A DNA stretch of 64,000 nucleotides from JAGTVG01 sp942491935 (GTDB taxonomy: Bacteria; Bacteroidota; Bacteroidia; Cytophagales; Cyclobacteriaceae). Location: assembly GCA_942491935.1 (NCBI GenBank), contig CALOCZ010000055.1, positions 124,001 to 188,000 on the forward strand, written 5' to 3'. Position numbers and translations under genes: made by a program. Numbering within the stretch: position 1 is the first letter of the stretch; each line of letters starts with the position of its first letter. This document shows, piece after piece, positions 45,151 through 54,851 of this stretch. Below the pieces are notes generated by a model. The model worked only from the letters and a program-made list of their open reading frames with translations. It was not told where the DNA came from and did no database searches.

Positions 45151-46270
45151 ATGTATAGAACAGGTATCATTGGTTGCGGTAAGGTAGCTCACTTGCATGC
45201 AAAAGCTCTTCAAAACCTGCCCGAATCGGATTTCGCAGCTGTTTGGAGCCGGACTCCATCGACTGCTGTGAAATTTTCAGATCAATATGGCGTAAAATCC
45301 TATACGGATATTTCAAAAATGGTAAAGCAGGAAGGTCTTGACCTGGTTATTGTATGTACCCCACACCCTTTTCATAGAGATCCGACGAACCAGGCAATAA
45401 AAGCCGGAGCAAATGTATTGGTTGAAAAAACCATTGGCATCTTCTCTTGAAGACTGTGATTCAATGATTGGAACAGCAGATAGGTTCGGTAAAATGCTGG
45501 GTGTTATAAGCCAGAGAAGGTGGTTGGCCCCTGTAATGCGTGTGAAACAGGCCATCGATCAGGGAAAGATAGGGGATCCTATTTTAGGGACCGTCAATAT
45601 GTTGGGTTGGAGAGATGAAGCTTATTACAATGCTGATCCCTGGAGGGGAACCTGGCAGGAGGAGGGAGGGGGTGTTCTTGTGAACCAGGCACCTCATCAG
45701 TTGGATATATTATTATGGTATATGGGTGAAATTGAAGAATTATTCGGTTTATGGGGGAATTTGAACCATCCCTACATAGAAGTAGAAGATACTGCCCTTG
45801 CTGTAATACGGTTTAAAAATGGGGCATTGGGTAATATTATAGTTAGTAATTCGGAGAAACCCGGGATTTATGGTAAAGTCCATGTCCATGGAAAAAACGG
45901 AGCCTCAGCTGGTGTACAGACCGATGGAGGTGCCATGTTTGTCGCTGGAATGTCAAGTGTTCTTGAACCACCAGTCAATGACTTCTGGACAATACCAGGA
46001 GAAGAAAACTTGCTCCAAAACTGGATAAAAGAGGACTCCGAATTTTTCAATACCATTGATCCAACCGTGTATTATATGGAACGCCAAATTGAAGATTTTC
46101 TACAATCCCTGGATGAAAAGCGTGTACCCTTGGTTACTGGCTCAGATGGAAGAAAAACTGTTGAATTATTCACCGCCGTATATCGTTCTCAAAGGGATAA
46201 TAAAGTGATCAGGTTTCCCCTTAGTCCGGAATCCAACAGGACTGATTTTGACGGAAGGATAAAAAGATGA
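45151..46270 (+). pseudogene. Gfo/Idh/MocA family oxidoreductase, frameshifted in an A6 run
   Basis: Residues 1-94 (TGIIGCGKVAHLHAKALQ, VIVCTPHPFH, ANVLVEK) are in one frame, which stops at 45450. The remainder (PLASSLEDCDSMIG, SQRRWLAPVMR, VLVNQAPHQLDILLWYMG) is in the +1 frame to 46270. Deleting one A from the run at 45425-45430 restores VLVEKPLASSLEDC, the family signature. The intact protein would be about 372 residues, cytoplasmic. It is the last gene after the alcohol dehydrogenase. A homopolymer indel in an otherwise well-preserved gene suggests sequencing error or a very recent mutation. Confidence 0.9.
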
Positions 46271-46309
46271 ATTCGGGATCAGAACAAATCGATTCAATAA
46301 ATCTGGTTG

Positions 46310-47665
46310 TCAGATCTGATGACTACTAATCTTACTGAAATACTTTTTAAACTCTCTTCTCACCCTTGGAGCTAGCAAAAGTGTTGAGATCATTGTAGGG
46401 ATTGCCATTAGTGCATAAACACCATCTACGAAGCTGATCAATACATTTAGTGAGGTTATCGCAGAAACAAAGATCCCTGCCAGATATATATAATTATATA
46501 TTTTCTTGTGTTTCGCACCGAAGACGAAGGCAAAACATTTTGTGCCATAATACGGAAATGCAAATAATGTAGTCAGTGCAAAAAATAACACACAAACCAT
46601 TAATAAGTAAGTCCCAACACCAGGCAGGGCCTTTTCAAATGCGGTGGCCGTAAGTGTTATGCCATCTGTATCTGGATTTATCCAAACGCCTGTTATAATC
46701 AACGCCAGTGCAGTTAAGGTACAAACAACAAGGGTGTCGATTGCTGGCCCGATCATTGCGACAAGTCCTTCCCTTATGGGCTCGTTGGTTTTGGCGGCAC
46801 TATGTGCCATTGGCGCAGTACCGATTCCTGCTTCGTTGGAAAAAGTACCGCGTCGCACACCTGTTATGATCAATTGACCCAGGGCACCACCCAGTAAAGC
46901 ATTCCCGGTAAAGGCATCCGCGAAAATTGATTGAAAGGCTGGAAGAATTTCTGTAGTATTCAGGATTAAAATCAATATGACCAGCAGAAAATATATCACA
47001 ATCATAATCGGCACAAGTTTGCCTACAACTTTCCCAATTCGTTTAATTCCACCAAAAATGACCATAGCGGAAATGCCAGCCAATGAAAGTCCCATTACTA
47101 CATTGATGCCCATGATATTACTGATACCGGATGGGATCAGGAATATATCTCGGACGGCCTGCGTAAACTGATTTACCTGGAATAATGGCAATACACCTAT
47201 CATGCCCGCTAAAGAAAAGAAAACAGCCAGGGGTTTCCAATTCCTGCCTAATCCCTCTGTGATAACATACATTGGCCCTCCCTGAAGCTCATTATTTTCA
47301 TCTTTTTTCCGGTACATTACGGCAAGAGAACAACTAAAAAATTTGGTAGCCATTCCAAAAAAAGCACTTATCCACATCCAGAATATGGCCCCAGGACCTC
47401 CAGTTGCAATAGCTATAGCTACACCACTTATATTACCCATCCCTATGGTTGACGCAAGGGCAGTTGATAAGGCTTCATAATGATTAATATCTCCCGGATC
47501 CTCAGGATTATCATACTTTCCGATTAATATTTGTAATGCGTGTTTGAAATACCTGAAAGGAGCCAGACCGGAATAAAAGAAAAAGAAAATTCCCCCTCCA
47601 ATTAACAGGATAAGTAAAGGCAATCCCCAGATAATATTTGTGAATTCTATTATATAATGTCCCAA
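46310..47665 (-). CDS. Sodium:alanine symporter family (AGCS) protein
   Basis: 451 residues with about ten membrane helices. Family motifs are TIGMGNISGVAIAIATGGPG, FWMWISAFFGMATKF, GGPMYVITEGLGRNWK and RRGTFSNEAGIGTAPMAHSA followed by a GPAIDT segment. It should import alanine, glycine or a related amino acid with Na+. It is convergent with the frameshifted Gfo/Idh gene and divergent from the GH3 gene. Length and motifs are complete. Confidence 0.94.
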   Translation of the reverse strand: MGHYIIEFTNIIWGLPLLILLIGGGIFFFFYSGLAPFRYFKHALQILIGKYDNPEDPGDINHYEALSTALASTIGMGNISGVAIAIATGGPGAIFWMWISAFFGMATKFFSCSLAVMYRKKDENNELQGGPMYVITEGLGRNWKPLAVFFSLAGMIGVLPLFQVNQFTQAVRDIFLIPSGISNIMGINVVMGLSLAGISAMVIFGGIKRIGKVVGKLVPIMIVIYFLLVILILILNTTEILPAFQSIFADAFTGNALLGGALGQLIITGVRRGTFSNEAGIGTAPMAHSAAKTNEPIREGLVAMIGPAIDTLVVCTLTALALIITGVWINPDTDGITLTATAFEKALPGVGTYLLMVCVLFFALTTLFAFPYYGTKCFAFVFGAKHKKIYNYIYLAGIFVSAITSLNVLISFVDGVYALMAIPTMISTLLLAPRVRREFKKYFSKISSHQI

Positions 47666-47786
47666 AACCCTAAAAACTTAAATATTAATAATAAAAATAT
47701 TATCTTGTACATGGGGATGATATTTGCATAAAAATATTCTAATTATCTTATAAAACTTCAAATAAAAGATTTTTTATAAAATTGAA

Positions 47787-47794
47787 TACTTTTG
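47787..47794 (+). promoter_or_regulatory. Bacteroidota-type -7 element upstream of the GH3 gene
   Basis: TACTTTTG matches TAnnTTTG exactly, 21 bases before the ATG at 47816. It covers a candidate TTG start at 47792, which supports using the ATG. Confidence 0.45.
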
Positions 47795-47815
47795 TTGATA
47801 CACTTATTTACATAT

Positions 47816-50113
47816 ATGAAATTATCAACCATTTATTATATTCTGGGAATAAGTATTATTCTGGCAACGGGTTGTAAGAAAAGATACAGTGATAGTCCCA
47901 TGGACTTGTCTATTTTTGAACGAATCGCTCATGAAAGGACAGACGATGATGTAATGGAAGACTTTATCGATAGCCTTTTATTAAGAATGACCCTAACAGA
48001 AAAGGTGGGCCAAATGATACAACTCAATGAAGCTTTTTTTGGGATGGATAATGCCAGTGATGATGCTACGGGTACTCTAGCGATAAATTTGGATACAGGT
48101 AAACTGGCAGCAGTTATAAGCCGATACCAGATTGGTTCTATTTTACAGGGCGGAACGAGAACTGCTGAAGAATGGGCCAGGGCATGCCGTGTTTTTCAGG
48201 AAATAAATTTGAAGAATTCTGCGAATAAGATCCCTGTGATTTTTGGTATTGACCATATTCACGGGACCAATTTTCTGGCAGAAGGAACGGTCTTCCCACA
48301 TCAGATGAATATTGGATCTACATTCAATCCTGCTTTTGCTTATGAAATGGGTAAATATACAGCTCTTGAAGCAGCTCCTTTAGGGCATCACTGGAATTTT
48401 GCACCTGTCCTTGGAATAGGAGAAAAGAAAAATTGGTCCAGGTTATATGAAACATTTGGAGAGGATTCATATCTCTCATCAGTTATGGGAGAACAATATA
48501 TAACAGGATTACAGGGAACAAAGTTTGGGGATTATAAAATGGCTGCATGTGCAAAGCATTTCATTGGGTATTCTATTCCGAACAGTGGCTGGGACCGGAC
48601 CGACGCAGATATCAATCCTCAGAAGTTATATGAATTTTTAGTACCCCCATTTAAGGCAGCTATAAAAAGTGGGGTAATGACAGTAATGGCCAATAGTGGT
48701 GCCATCAATGGGATACCAGTACATGCATCATTCCATTATCTAACTTCTTTATTACGGGATGAGCTTGGCTTTGAAGGGGTATTAATAACTGATTACCAGG
48801 ATATTATAAAACTAAATTCTGAACATTTTGTAACGGAAAATGAAAAGGAGTCCACCTTTAAAGCTATTATGGCCGGTGTTGACATGGCCATGACTCCCTT
48901 ATCCACTGAATTTTGTGATTATTTAATATCCCTAGTAGATGAAGGCAGGATACCGGAGGATAGGATAAATCTTTCTGTAAAACGAATATTACGTTTAAAG
49001 TATAGACTTGGTTTATTTCAGAATCCATACCCCTCTGAACGATTTAGTGAAACAATAAATATGGAAGAAGCAAAAAAAGCTGCAAAGGACGCTGCGGCGG
49101 AATCCATTGTGCTAATGAAAAATGAAAACCGGCTTTTGCCATTGGTGAAACCAAACCGATTAACGATTATTGGAGCAAATGCAGATTCAAAGATGGGGCT
49201 ATGCGGTGGTTGGACATATTCCTGGCAAGGCGATGATGAAAGTTTATATCCTGATTCAATGCTAACATTTTATGAAGCTCTACAGGAGGAATTCGACAAC
49301 TCAAGGATTACGCTTTCCGATAGGGCACATCTCCGGTATTATGCTGGCATTTCAGATGCAGTAATAATTGTTACAGGTGAGAAACCATACGCTGAGGGAT
49401 TTGGAAATGTTGATAATATGTCGCTTCCTTCTGAAGAAATAGAATTAATCGAAGCAGCCATAGCTACAAAAAAGCCAGTTATATTAATATTATTGGAAGG
49501 AAGGCCCCGAATTATTGCTGACCTGTTCGATCAATGCCATGCAGTAATATTTGCTGGATTACCCGGAATCTTTGGAGGAGAAGCTATTTCAGGGATCTTA
49601 AGTGGTAGGATAAATCCGAGTGCCAAAATGTCTATTACCTATCCGTATCAGGGAGGTCATATGTTGTCTTACAATCATGGGCATATGGCTTTTAATGGCT
49701 TGAACGCCCTCAATACTGAATTGATGAAATATACAATCGGAGCTTTTGGTACAGGATTAAGTTATACTCGGTATGAATATTCTGACCTCACTTTGAGTGA
49801 TACCATAGTTACAGAAAATGATAAAATACAGATTTCTATAAAGGTGAAAAACACCGGGAATCGGGAAGGGAGAGAAGCTGTTCTATGGTATATTGCTGAT
49901 GAAATGGGTACTTATAGCAGACCTGTTAAACAATTAAAGCATTTTGAAAAGCAGTTTTTACTGCCTGGAGAAATGAAAGAGTATTCATTTACAATTGATC
50001 CTGAAGAACATTTGGGGTATCCAGATGACAAGGGAAGAAAAATCCTGGAAGATGGTTATTTTCAGATTATGGCAGGACCTCTCCAGGCTAGATTTAGACT
50101 TCAATCCGACTAG
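47816..50113 (+). CDS. Glycoside hydrolase family 3 lipoprotein (beta-glucosidase-like)
   Basis: 765 residues from the ATG, giving a lipoprotein signal with lipobox ATGC. The GH3 N-terminal domain has MTLTEKVGQMIQL, VIFGIDHIHGTN and the nucleophile D326 in GVLITDYQDI. The C-terminal alpha/beta sandwich has ESIVLMKNENRLLPL, and a fibronectin III-like domain closes the protein (KVKNTGNREGREAVLWYI). The central region is intact and the length is typical. Likely an exo-beta-glucosidase anchored on the periplasmic or outer face. A single-gene unit preceded by a good -7 element. Confidence 0.93.
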   Translation: MKLSTIYYILGISIILATGCKKRYSDSPMDLSIFERIAHERTDDDVMEDFIDSLLLRMTLTEKVGQMIQLNEAFFGMDNASDDATGTLAINLDTGKLAAVISRYQIGSILQGGTRTAEEWARACRVFQEINLKNSANKIPVIFGIDHIHGTNFLAEGTVFPHQMNIGSTFNPAFAYEMGKYTALEAAPLGHHWNFAPVLGIGEKKNWSRLYETFGEDSYLSSVMGEQYITGLQGTKFGDYKMAACAKHFIGYSIPNSGWDRTDADINPQKLYEFLVPPFKAAIKSGVMTVMANSGAINGIPVHASFHYLTSLLRDELGFEGVLITDYQDIIKLNSEHFVTENEKESTFKAIMAGVDMAMTPLSTEFCDYLISLVDEGRIPEDRINLSVKRILRLKYRLGLFQNPYPSERFSETINMEEAKKAAKDAAAESIVLMKNENRLLPLVKPNRLTIIGANADSKMGLCGGWTYSWQGDDESLYPDSMLTFYEALQEEFDNSRITLSDRAHLRYYAGISDAVIIVTGEKPYAEGFGNVDNMSLPSEEIELIEAAIATKKPVILILLEGRPRIIADLFDQCHAVIFAGLPGIFGGEAISGILSGRINPSAKMSITYPYQGGHMLSYNHGHMAFNGLNALNTELMKYTIGAFGTGLSYTRYEYSDLTLSDTIVTENDKIQISIKVKNTGNREGREAVLWYIADEMGTYSRPVKQLKHFEKQFLLPGEMKEYSFTIDPEEHLGYPDDKGRKILEDGYFQIMAGPLQARFRLQSD

Positions 50114-50287
50114 GCTCACTCAACATATTTTTATAGTGAACGCGAACACAAAGAAAAGTGTTCAGTTATGCACACATTTTGAATTTCTAAAAATGCAGTA
50201 AAATGTTGATTTATAGAACTTTATAAATTGTGGCACGTTGTTGGAAATACAATTTATATTATCGCTGATAATTTAAATTTTACTGCC

Positions 50288-50662
50288 ATGAAAAAGGTTC
50301 CATATTTAATCCTGCTGATCGTAACAGTTACTTTCAGCTCGACAATGGCCGGTAGTAATGAGGGAGAAGGATCTGCATTAAATACTAAAGTCTCAATGGC
50401 TGAATTGGAGTTTGTCGATCAGATTCATGAATTAAACGAGATATGCATGAATAAACTCGATAACCTTGAGGAATGTCTGCCAAAGGTGATCATACTGGAC
50501 AGGGATTGTAAGATCATTGCAGCAGGGGTGAGGGCAAATTATATAATTGATCAATTAATGCCCAATAGTAATTTTGTAACCAATGTTCTGGGAACAGATT
50601 ACTATTCCTTGAATTTCAGTATTTCAGAACCGATTAAACAGCTTATTACATCTAACAAATAG
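50288..50662 (+). CDS. Hypothetical exported protein
   Basis: 124 residues from the ATG at 50288; a longer frame from 50228 lacks an ATG and would mask the signal peptide. The signal peptide ends near STMAG. The mature part has a helical stretch (SMAELEFVDQIHELNEICMN) with three Cys in total (CMN, CLPK, CKII) and a strand-like ending. The LPKVIILDRDCKIIAAG segment resembles thioredoxin-fold edge strands, but no active site is visible and I do not assign a family. Isolated gene. Confidence 0.7.
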   Translation: MKKVPYLILLIVTVTFSSTMAGSNEGEGSALNTKVSMAELEFVDQIHELNEICMNKLDNLEECLPKVIILDRDCKIIAAGVRANYIIDQLMPNSNFVTNVLGTDYYSLNFSISEPIKQLITSNK

Positions 50663-50742
50663 CCCAGCGGTTCTTAATTGTTTTATTTTATGAGAATTAA
50701 ACATCAGGGAAAAGTAATTGTCTCTATTTAATAATTACTTGA

Positions 50743-51666
50743 TTATTCCCGGACAGGATCCTGATGGATCAATTCCGAATTACAGGATACACCAAATTCA
50801 GGTTGAAATGTGGTGTGATGTATGTGATATTTCTTGCTGAGATGCAACCGCATATTGTTCATTATTGTGCAGGCTTTACTGATTGGCAGATCTTTTTCAA
50901 AATCAATGTGTGCCTCAAACATATATTCATGATCCGTAAGCTGCCATAAATGACCATGGTGTATATTTTTTACCTCTTTAAATTCTGAAAGATCTTTGGC
51001 AATACGCTCAATGTCCATTCCGGGAGGAGTAAATTGCATAAGGACCTTTAAACTTTGTACTACTAGTTTCCAACCAAAGATCATCAGATATATAGCGATA
51101 GCAATGGATAAGATGGGATCTACAATAGTTAGATTGAAAAAGTAAATGGCACCCCCGCCGAAAAGAACGGCAACGGAAGAGAGCATATCTGTGAATAAGT
51201 GGAGATAAGACGACCTGATATTCATATTATCCCGGGCATCTTGTTTCAGGATTAAAAAACTCAAGCCGTTAGCCAGAATGCTGAATGCTGCCATTGACAT
51301 AACCAGGATTGCATTAACTTCCGACTCAGAAGAAAAGAAGATCCTTTCTATAGCTTCATAAATTAGAAGGGCACCAACGATTAATAGTATACTGGAATTT
51401 ATAAATGCAGCAATTATCTCAGCTCTTTTATAACCGAAGGTTTGCTCTTTTGTAGATTTTCTTCTTGTCATTCGGTTGGCTATGTAGCTCAGAAGGAGGG
51501 ATGAAGTATCACTGAAGTTATGAAAAGCATCAGATAACAATGCAAGTGAATTGGCAAATATTGCTCCAATAATCTGTACAATTGTAATAAGAAGGTTTAG
51601 AAAAATTGTAATGATCAATTTTCTACCTCTTAAATTAATGCGAGAATTGTGATTGTGTTGGTGCAT
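50743..51666 (-). CDS. Cation diffusion facilitator (CDF) metal transporter
   Basis: 307 residues from the ATG at 51666, which opens with the His-rich MHQHNHNSR; an ATG at 51708 adds 14 residues of poor quality. There are six membrane helices. The metal site residues are in SDAFHNFSDT (TM2) and HLFTDMLSSV (TM5). A C-terminal cytoplasmic ferredoxin-like domain has HLWQLTDHEYMFEAHIDF and ends HIHHTTFQPEF. It probably exports Zn2+ or a similar divalent cation in exchange for protons. No metal regulator lies nearby. Confidence 0.93.
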   Translation of the reverse strand: MHQHNHNSRINLRGRKLIITIFLNLLITIVQIIGAIFANSLALLSDAFHNFSDTSSLLLSYIANRMTRRKSTKEQTFGYKRAEIIAAFINSSILLIVGALLIYEAIERIFFSSESEVNAILVMSMAAFSILANGLSFLILKQDARDNMNIRSSYLHLFTDMLSSVAVLFGGGAIYFFNLTIVDPILSIAIAIYLMIFGWKLVVQSLKVLMQFTPPGMDIERIAKDLSEFKEVKNIHHGHLWQLTDHEYMFEAHIDFEKDLPISKACTIMNNMRLHLSKKYHIHHTTFQPEFGVSCNSELIHQDPVRE

Positions 51667-51801
51667 TGTCCACTTCTGTATGATGCAAAAGTATGACATC
51701 CAGATCATTTCTCAAATTTCCCGGATATGGTATAGGCAAATCACAGCTTGTATAGAGGAAATATATATCTTACATTCAAAGTTCACCAAAACCCTATTAT
51801 C

Positions 51802-52067
51802 ATGACAAAAGCAATTGTCAGTACTAATGTGGAAGACTCTGCAAAATGAGAAGCTGGCTTCCGATCTCGTGCTGATTTGTTTAGAGGCTAAAACAATTCA
51901 ATTTTCTGCCTATGATAACAATGATTTGCCATTTGCGTCGATCCCGATGATCTGAGCCTTTACCCTAGGGGCTTTATTTACAGGAAATGGCTGAAGCGAT
52001 GGCTTAAAATGGTTTGAAAAGGGAAACAGTTAAGATTTTCATTCACGATAAAGAACTGTTTCTGTAA
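51802..52067 (+). pseudogene. Decayed small protein gene (about 90 residues)
   Basis: Begins MTKAIVSTNVEDSAK, then a TGA where a Trp codon would fit, then EAGFRSRADLFRG and another stop. After frame changes, a VDPDDLSLY-like segment, MAEAMA, NGLKRETVKIFIHDKEL and a stop at 52067 are readable. The pieces, in order, resemble a family of small cytoplasmic proteins with a dimeric ferredoxin-like fold that end KRETVK-x-F. At least two in-frame stops and two frameshifts show true decay rather than one error. The family assignment is from memory and tentative. Confidence 0.55.
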
Positions 52068-52172
52068 AATAAATATTAGGCCGGTATGATTATTAAAAGT
52101 ATTGATTCTTGACGTACTGGTTCTTTTTGATGAGAAAAAGTAGAAATTCATTTTAAAGGAGGTTGAAAACTT

Positions 52173-52829
52173 TTATTGCTGTTCTTTATTAGGAAGATGG
52201 AATAAAATTGGCCTGTCAAAAGGTGTCCAGAAACTGGTCCGTACTCCGGCTGCTTTTAAACCATTATTAGTCCAGACATTACAGGTTTTAAATAGATGGA
52301 ATTTAAGGGAAGATTTAAAGAATAGATCATAATCACCATATCCAGAGTGATCGATTTTCAAGACATTCCCATCTTCTCCCATAGCAAATGAGTTTAATAT
52401 ATATTCCACAATTTCTTCATAATCTTTATCAGAGATTGTTATTTTTTTTGTCAAATCATCTTCTTCAGGTTGCGGCCAGAGTGATACATGCATAGCGGAG
52501 GCACTTGGGATGAATAATGCGTTAATGGCTGTGCTTATCTCCAGATCCGACCATTCAGGTGTGTTAAGGTAAAAGCCTCTGTCACCCCACCCAAAAGCAA
52601 TATAGGTCGCATATAACCATCCATTCCCAAAATGTTCAGACTCAAAAATATCCTGCCAATCGATGATCTCCGTTTTAATGGGAAGTATGAAATCGGTATG
52701 AACTCCATTTGAAGAAATATAAACAGGAATGCCATCCTTTGCTGGCGAAAATGAGGTATTCACGGGAATACCACTTATTATAACCGTCAGGATTAAAAAG
52801 AGTATTATTTTAAAGAAAAAAGCAGACAA
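52173..52829 (-). CDS. TIGR02117/DUF2459 family protein
   Basis: 218 residues from a TTG start; one N-terminal hydrophobic segment serves as signal or anchor. Conserved features are VYISSNGVHTDFILPI, FGNGWLYATYIAFGWGDRGFYLNTPEW, SAMHVSLWPQ and the C-terminal KTCNVWTNNGLKAAGVRTSFW. The Cys and His suggest a papain-like (NlpC/P60-like) peptidase fold, but the family has no proven function. It is the last gene of the minus-strand TRAP operon, 11 bases after the long GH30-like gene. Confidence 0.87.
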   Translation of the reverse strand: MSAFFFKIILFLILTVIISGIPVNTSFSPAKDGIPVYISSNGVHTDFILPIKTEIIDWQDIFESEHFGNGWLYATYIAFGWGDRGFYLNTPEWSDLEISTAINALFIPSASAMHVSLWPQPEEDDLTKKITISDKDYEEIVEYILNSFAMGEDGNVLKIDHSGYGDYDLFFKSSLKFHLFKTCNVWTNNGLKAAGVRTSFWTPFDRPILFHLPNKEQQ

Positions 52830-52840
52830 GAAATATTTAT

Positions 52841-54850
52841 TTAGTCTATACCTATAAACGTGGTAATTGACCTGGAAGGTGCTTCATAAATAATCGATCC
52901 ATCCTCTACTTTGTAAACACCTATATCCGTATAGGATTCTATATTGTCAATCGTTCTCAAGGCCTTAAAAGATGTATACTTTGTCCCATGAAGATCAATT
53001 TTTATTTTTCTCGCTTGGAGGTTAGTGTCATCTGTTATATCAATTAAGAAATACAGGTTTTCAGTGTCGTAACAGGCCTCCCAAGTGGCAGAAAATCCAT
53101 CTTTGGTATTGGGATGACTTTTCTCCTTTATCATATATTCTTTAGTGTTCACCCATTCTGTTTCAATAATTCCTTCAAAATCTGATTTAGTGGGATTATA
53201 GTGAATTGAATATTCATATGAATCGTAACCTGTTGATAGGACAAAAGGACCTCCTTCTGCCCATTTAATTTCACCCGCCAGTGCATAGGCTCCATCTTTG
53301 ACTTTGATCTCTAAATTAATAGGAATTCCTGTCTTTGGACTTAGATTTATTTGTTTAAATGGGAAAACAACTTCCAGTAGATAACCTTTTTCAGTTCTGA
53401 TCGATTTAGCATTAATATTCCTGTATTTCTCTCTTTGATTTTCTTCGCGGTAAAGATTATATAAAGGGTCCTGGTTGCTGAAAGTATAGTTAACGTTATT
53501 TAAGCTAATGTCAACAGCATCAGCACGGTTTGCCACCCAGTTGTTTACATTCACCACTACAAAAGCATCAGGATTCTTAGTTTTGTTTTCCGAAAATCCC
53601 AGGATCTGAACTTCTGAATCCCGGCATTCAGTGTAGGCGACGCCCATTCCGGGCTGACCTACTCTCGTGAAATGCTTATACACATAATAACCAGGTAATA
53701 CCTTATAGGTACTGTCTTCGGATACTAAAATTGCTGTATTTGGATTCGGATCATCCGATTTCCAATGTGTCGGTCGTTTAATTATAACCCAGGGTATAAA
53801 AGCATTTACCTTTGCTAAATAAATATTCATCCAGATCTGCCAGGCAAAATCGGCATCCATATTACCCCAACTTGCTGAGGTTACCCAGGCATGAATATCA
53901 GGTTTAACCTCCCGAATCATGTCAGTTCCTATGTTGCTGGTGCCTGCAAACCATCGATGGCCACCGGGTTTAATGCTATAAAAATTATGAGAAGTAATTA
54001 ATGACAGATTTTGTAACGATTTTGGATTGTCCAGTATGCTTTGTGCATAACCGCTATAGTAAAACTGAAACCATCTTGAGCATTCACCGGGGGTCAGACC
54101 AACATCGTTTAATCCATGTTCCTTCATCAGAGGGGGCATGAAATCAAGAAAATCAGCTACTTCTTCAGGCCTCCAATAGAGATTGTAGTCATGACCATGG
54201 TCAAAATTAGCATAATCTCCCTTTACAGGCCACCTTCTCCAGTCTTCCCCTTCATTATGTAGTGATAGATACTTGACCGGATATCCTTTGTTTTTGAGGT
54301 ATTTGGTCCAATCGATCATGTAAAGGGCAAGATCTTCCTTATGATCAGGGTCAATATCACGGCCCCGTAATGTTTTCTGTTTTGTCATATAGGCTGGTGG
54401 ACTATAAAGTGTTGTAATCACGGAAAGATCACCTCCCCATTCCCTTGTTTTTGCCAATCCCAATTTAAAAAACTCTTGCATATATTGCGTGGTGGTTTCA
54501 TGATCATAAACCCCCCCATGCTCTTTTTGATGCAATGGATCCAGGAACATCTTTACAATTCCAGGTTTTAAACCATCCGCCCCAAATATCATCTCAATGA
54601 TTTCATTTTTCTGGTTCTTATTCAAAATGCTGAATCCACCGTATTCCTGTGGAAAATCCTGGTAATCCCGGGTATGCGCAGTCTGGACATAATTCACCCC
54701 AAAACCATCCCACTCCCTGAGTTGGTTTGAAAAGTCTATTTTAGCCTTGACAGTACTCAAATCCTCATATTGACCATAAGATGTGGTATTGGCCAGAAGG
54801 CTAAAACATATACATAAAACAGTAATTCCAGCAGTCTGAATATAATTCAT
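52841..54850 (-). CDS. GH30-like exported glycosidase with an inserted CBM9-like module
   Basis: 669 residues from the ATG at 54850, one base after the stop of the upstream paralogue. The signal peptide ends TSYGQ. The TIM barrel (about 30-400) shares with the neighbour WDGFGVNYVQTA, LRGRDIDPDHKEDLALYMID and the acid/base site SLHNEGEDWRRWP. The strand where GH30 enzymes carry the nucleophile reads AWVTSASWGNMD, with Ser in place of Glu. Between two halves of the C-terminal beta-sandwich lies an extra segment of about 150 residues with CBM9-like strands. Substrate unknown. Confidence 0.75.
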   Translation of the reverse strand: MNYIQTAGITVLCICFSLLANTTSYGQYEDLSTVKAKIDFSNQLREWDGFGVNYVQTAHTRDYQDFPQEYGGFSILNKNQKNEIIEMIFGADGLKPGIVKMFLDPLHQKEHGGVYDHETTTQYMQEFFKLGLAKTREWGGDLSVITTLYSPPAYMTKQKTLRGRDIDPDHKEDLALYMIDWTKYLKNKGYPVKYLSLHNEGEDWRRWPVKGDYANFDHGHDYNLYWRPEEVADFLDFMPPLMKEHGLNDVGLTPGECSRWFQFYYSGYAQSILDNPKSLQNLSLITSHNFYSIKPGGHRWFAGTSNIGTDMIREVKPDIHAWVTSASWGNMDADFAWQIWMNIYLAKVNAFIPWVIIKRPTHWKSDDPNPNTAILVSEDSTYKVLPGYYVYKHFTRVGQPGMGVAYTECRDSEVQILGFSENKTKNPDAFVVVNVNNWVANRADAVDISLNNVNYTFSNQDPLYNLYREENQREKYRNINAKSIRTEKGYLLEVVFPFKQINLSPKTGIPINLEIKVKDGAYALAGEIKWAEGGPFVLSTGYDSYEYSIHYNPTKSDFEGIIETEWVNTKEYMIKEKSHPNTKDGFSATWEACYDTENLYFLIDITDDTNLQARKIKIDLHGTKYTSFKALRTIDNIESYTDIGVYKVEDGSIIYEAPSRSITTFIGID

Positions 54851-54851
54851 A

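Noticed and set aside
42725..46270. tRNA-adjacent genomic island
   Set aside because: No integrase, no direct repeat of the tRNA 3' end and no transposase seen; base composition does not visibly change.
47792..47815. TTG start extending the GH3 protein by eight residues
   Set aside because: It overlaps a consensus -7 element and would spoil the lipoprotein signal; the ATG at 47816 is better.
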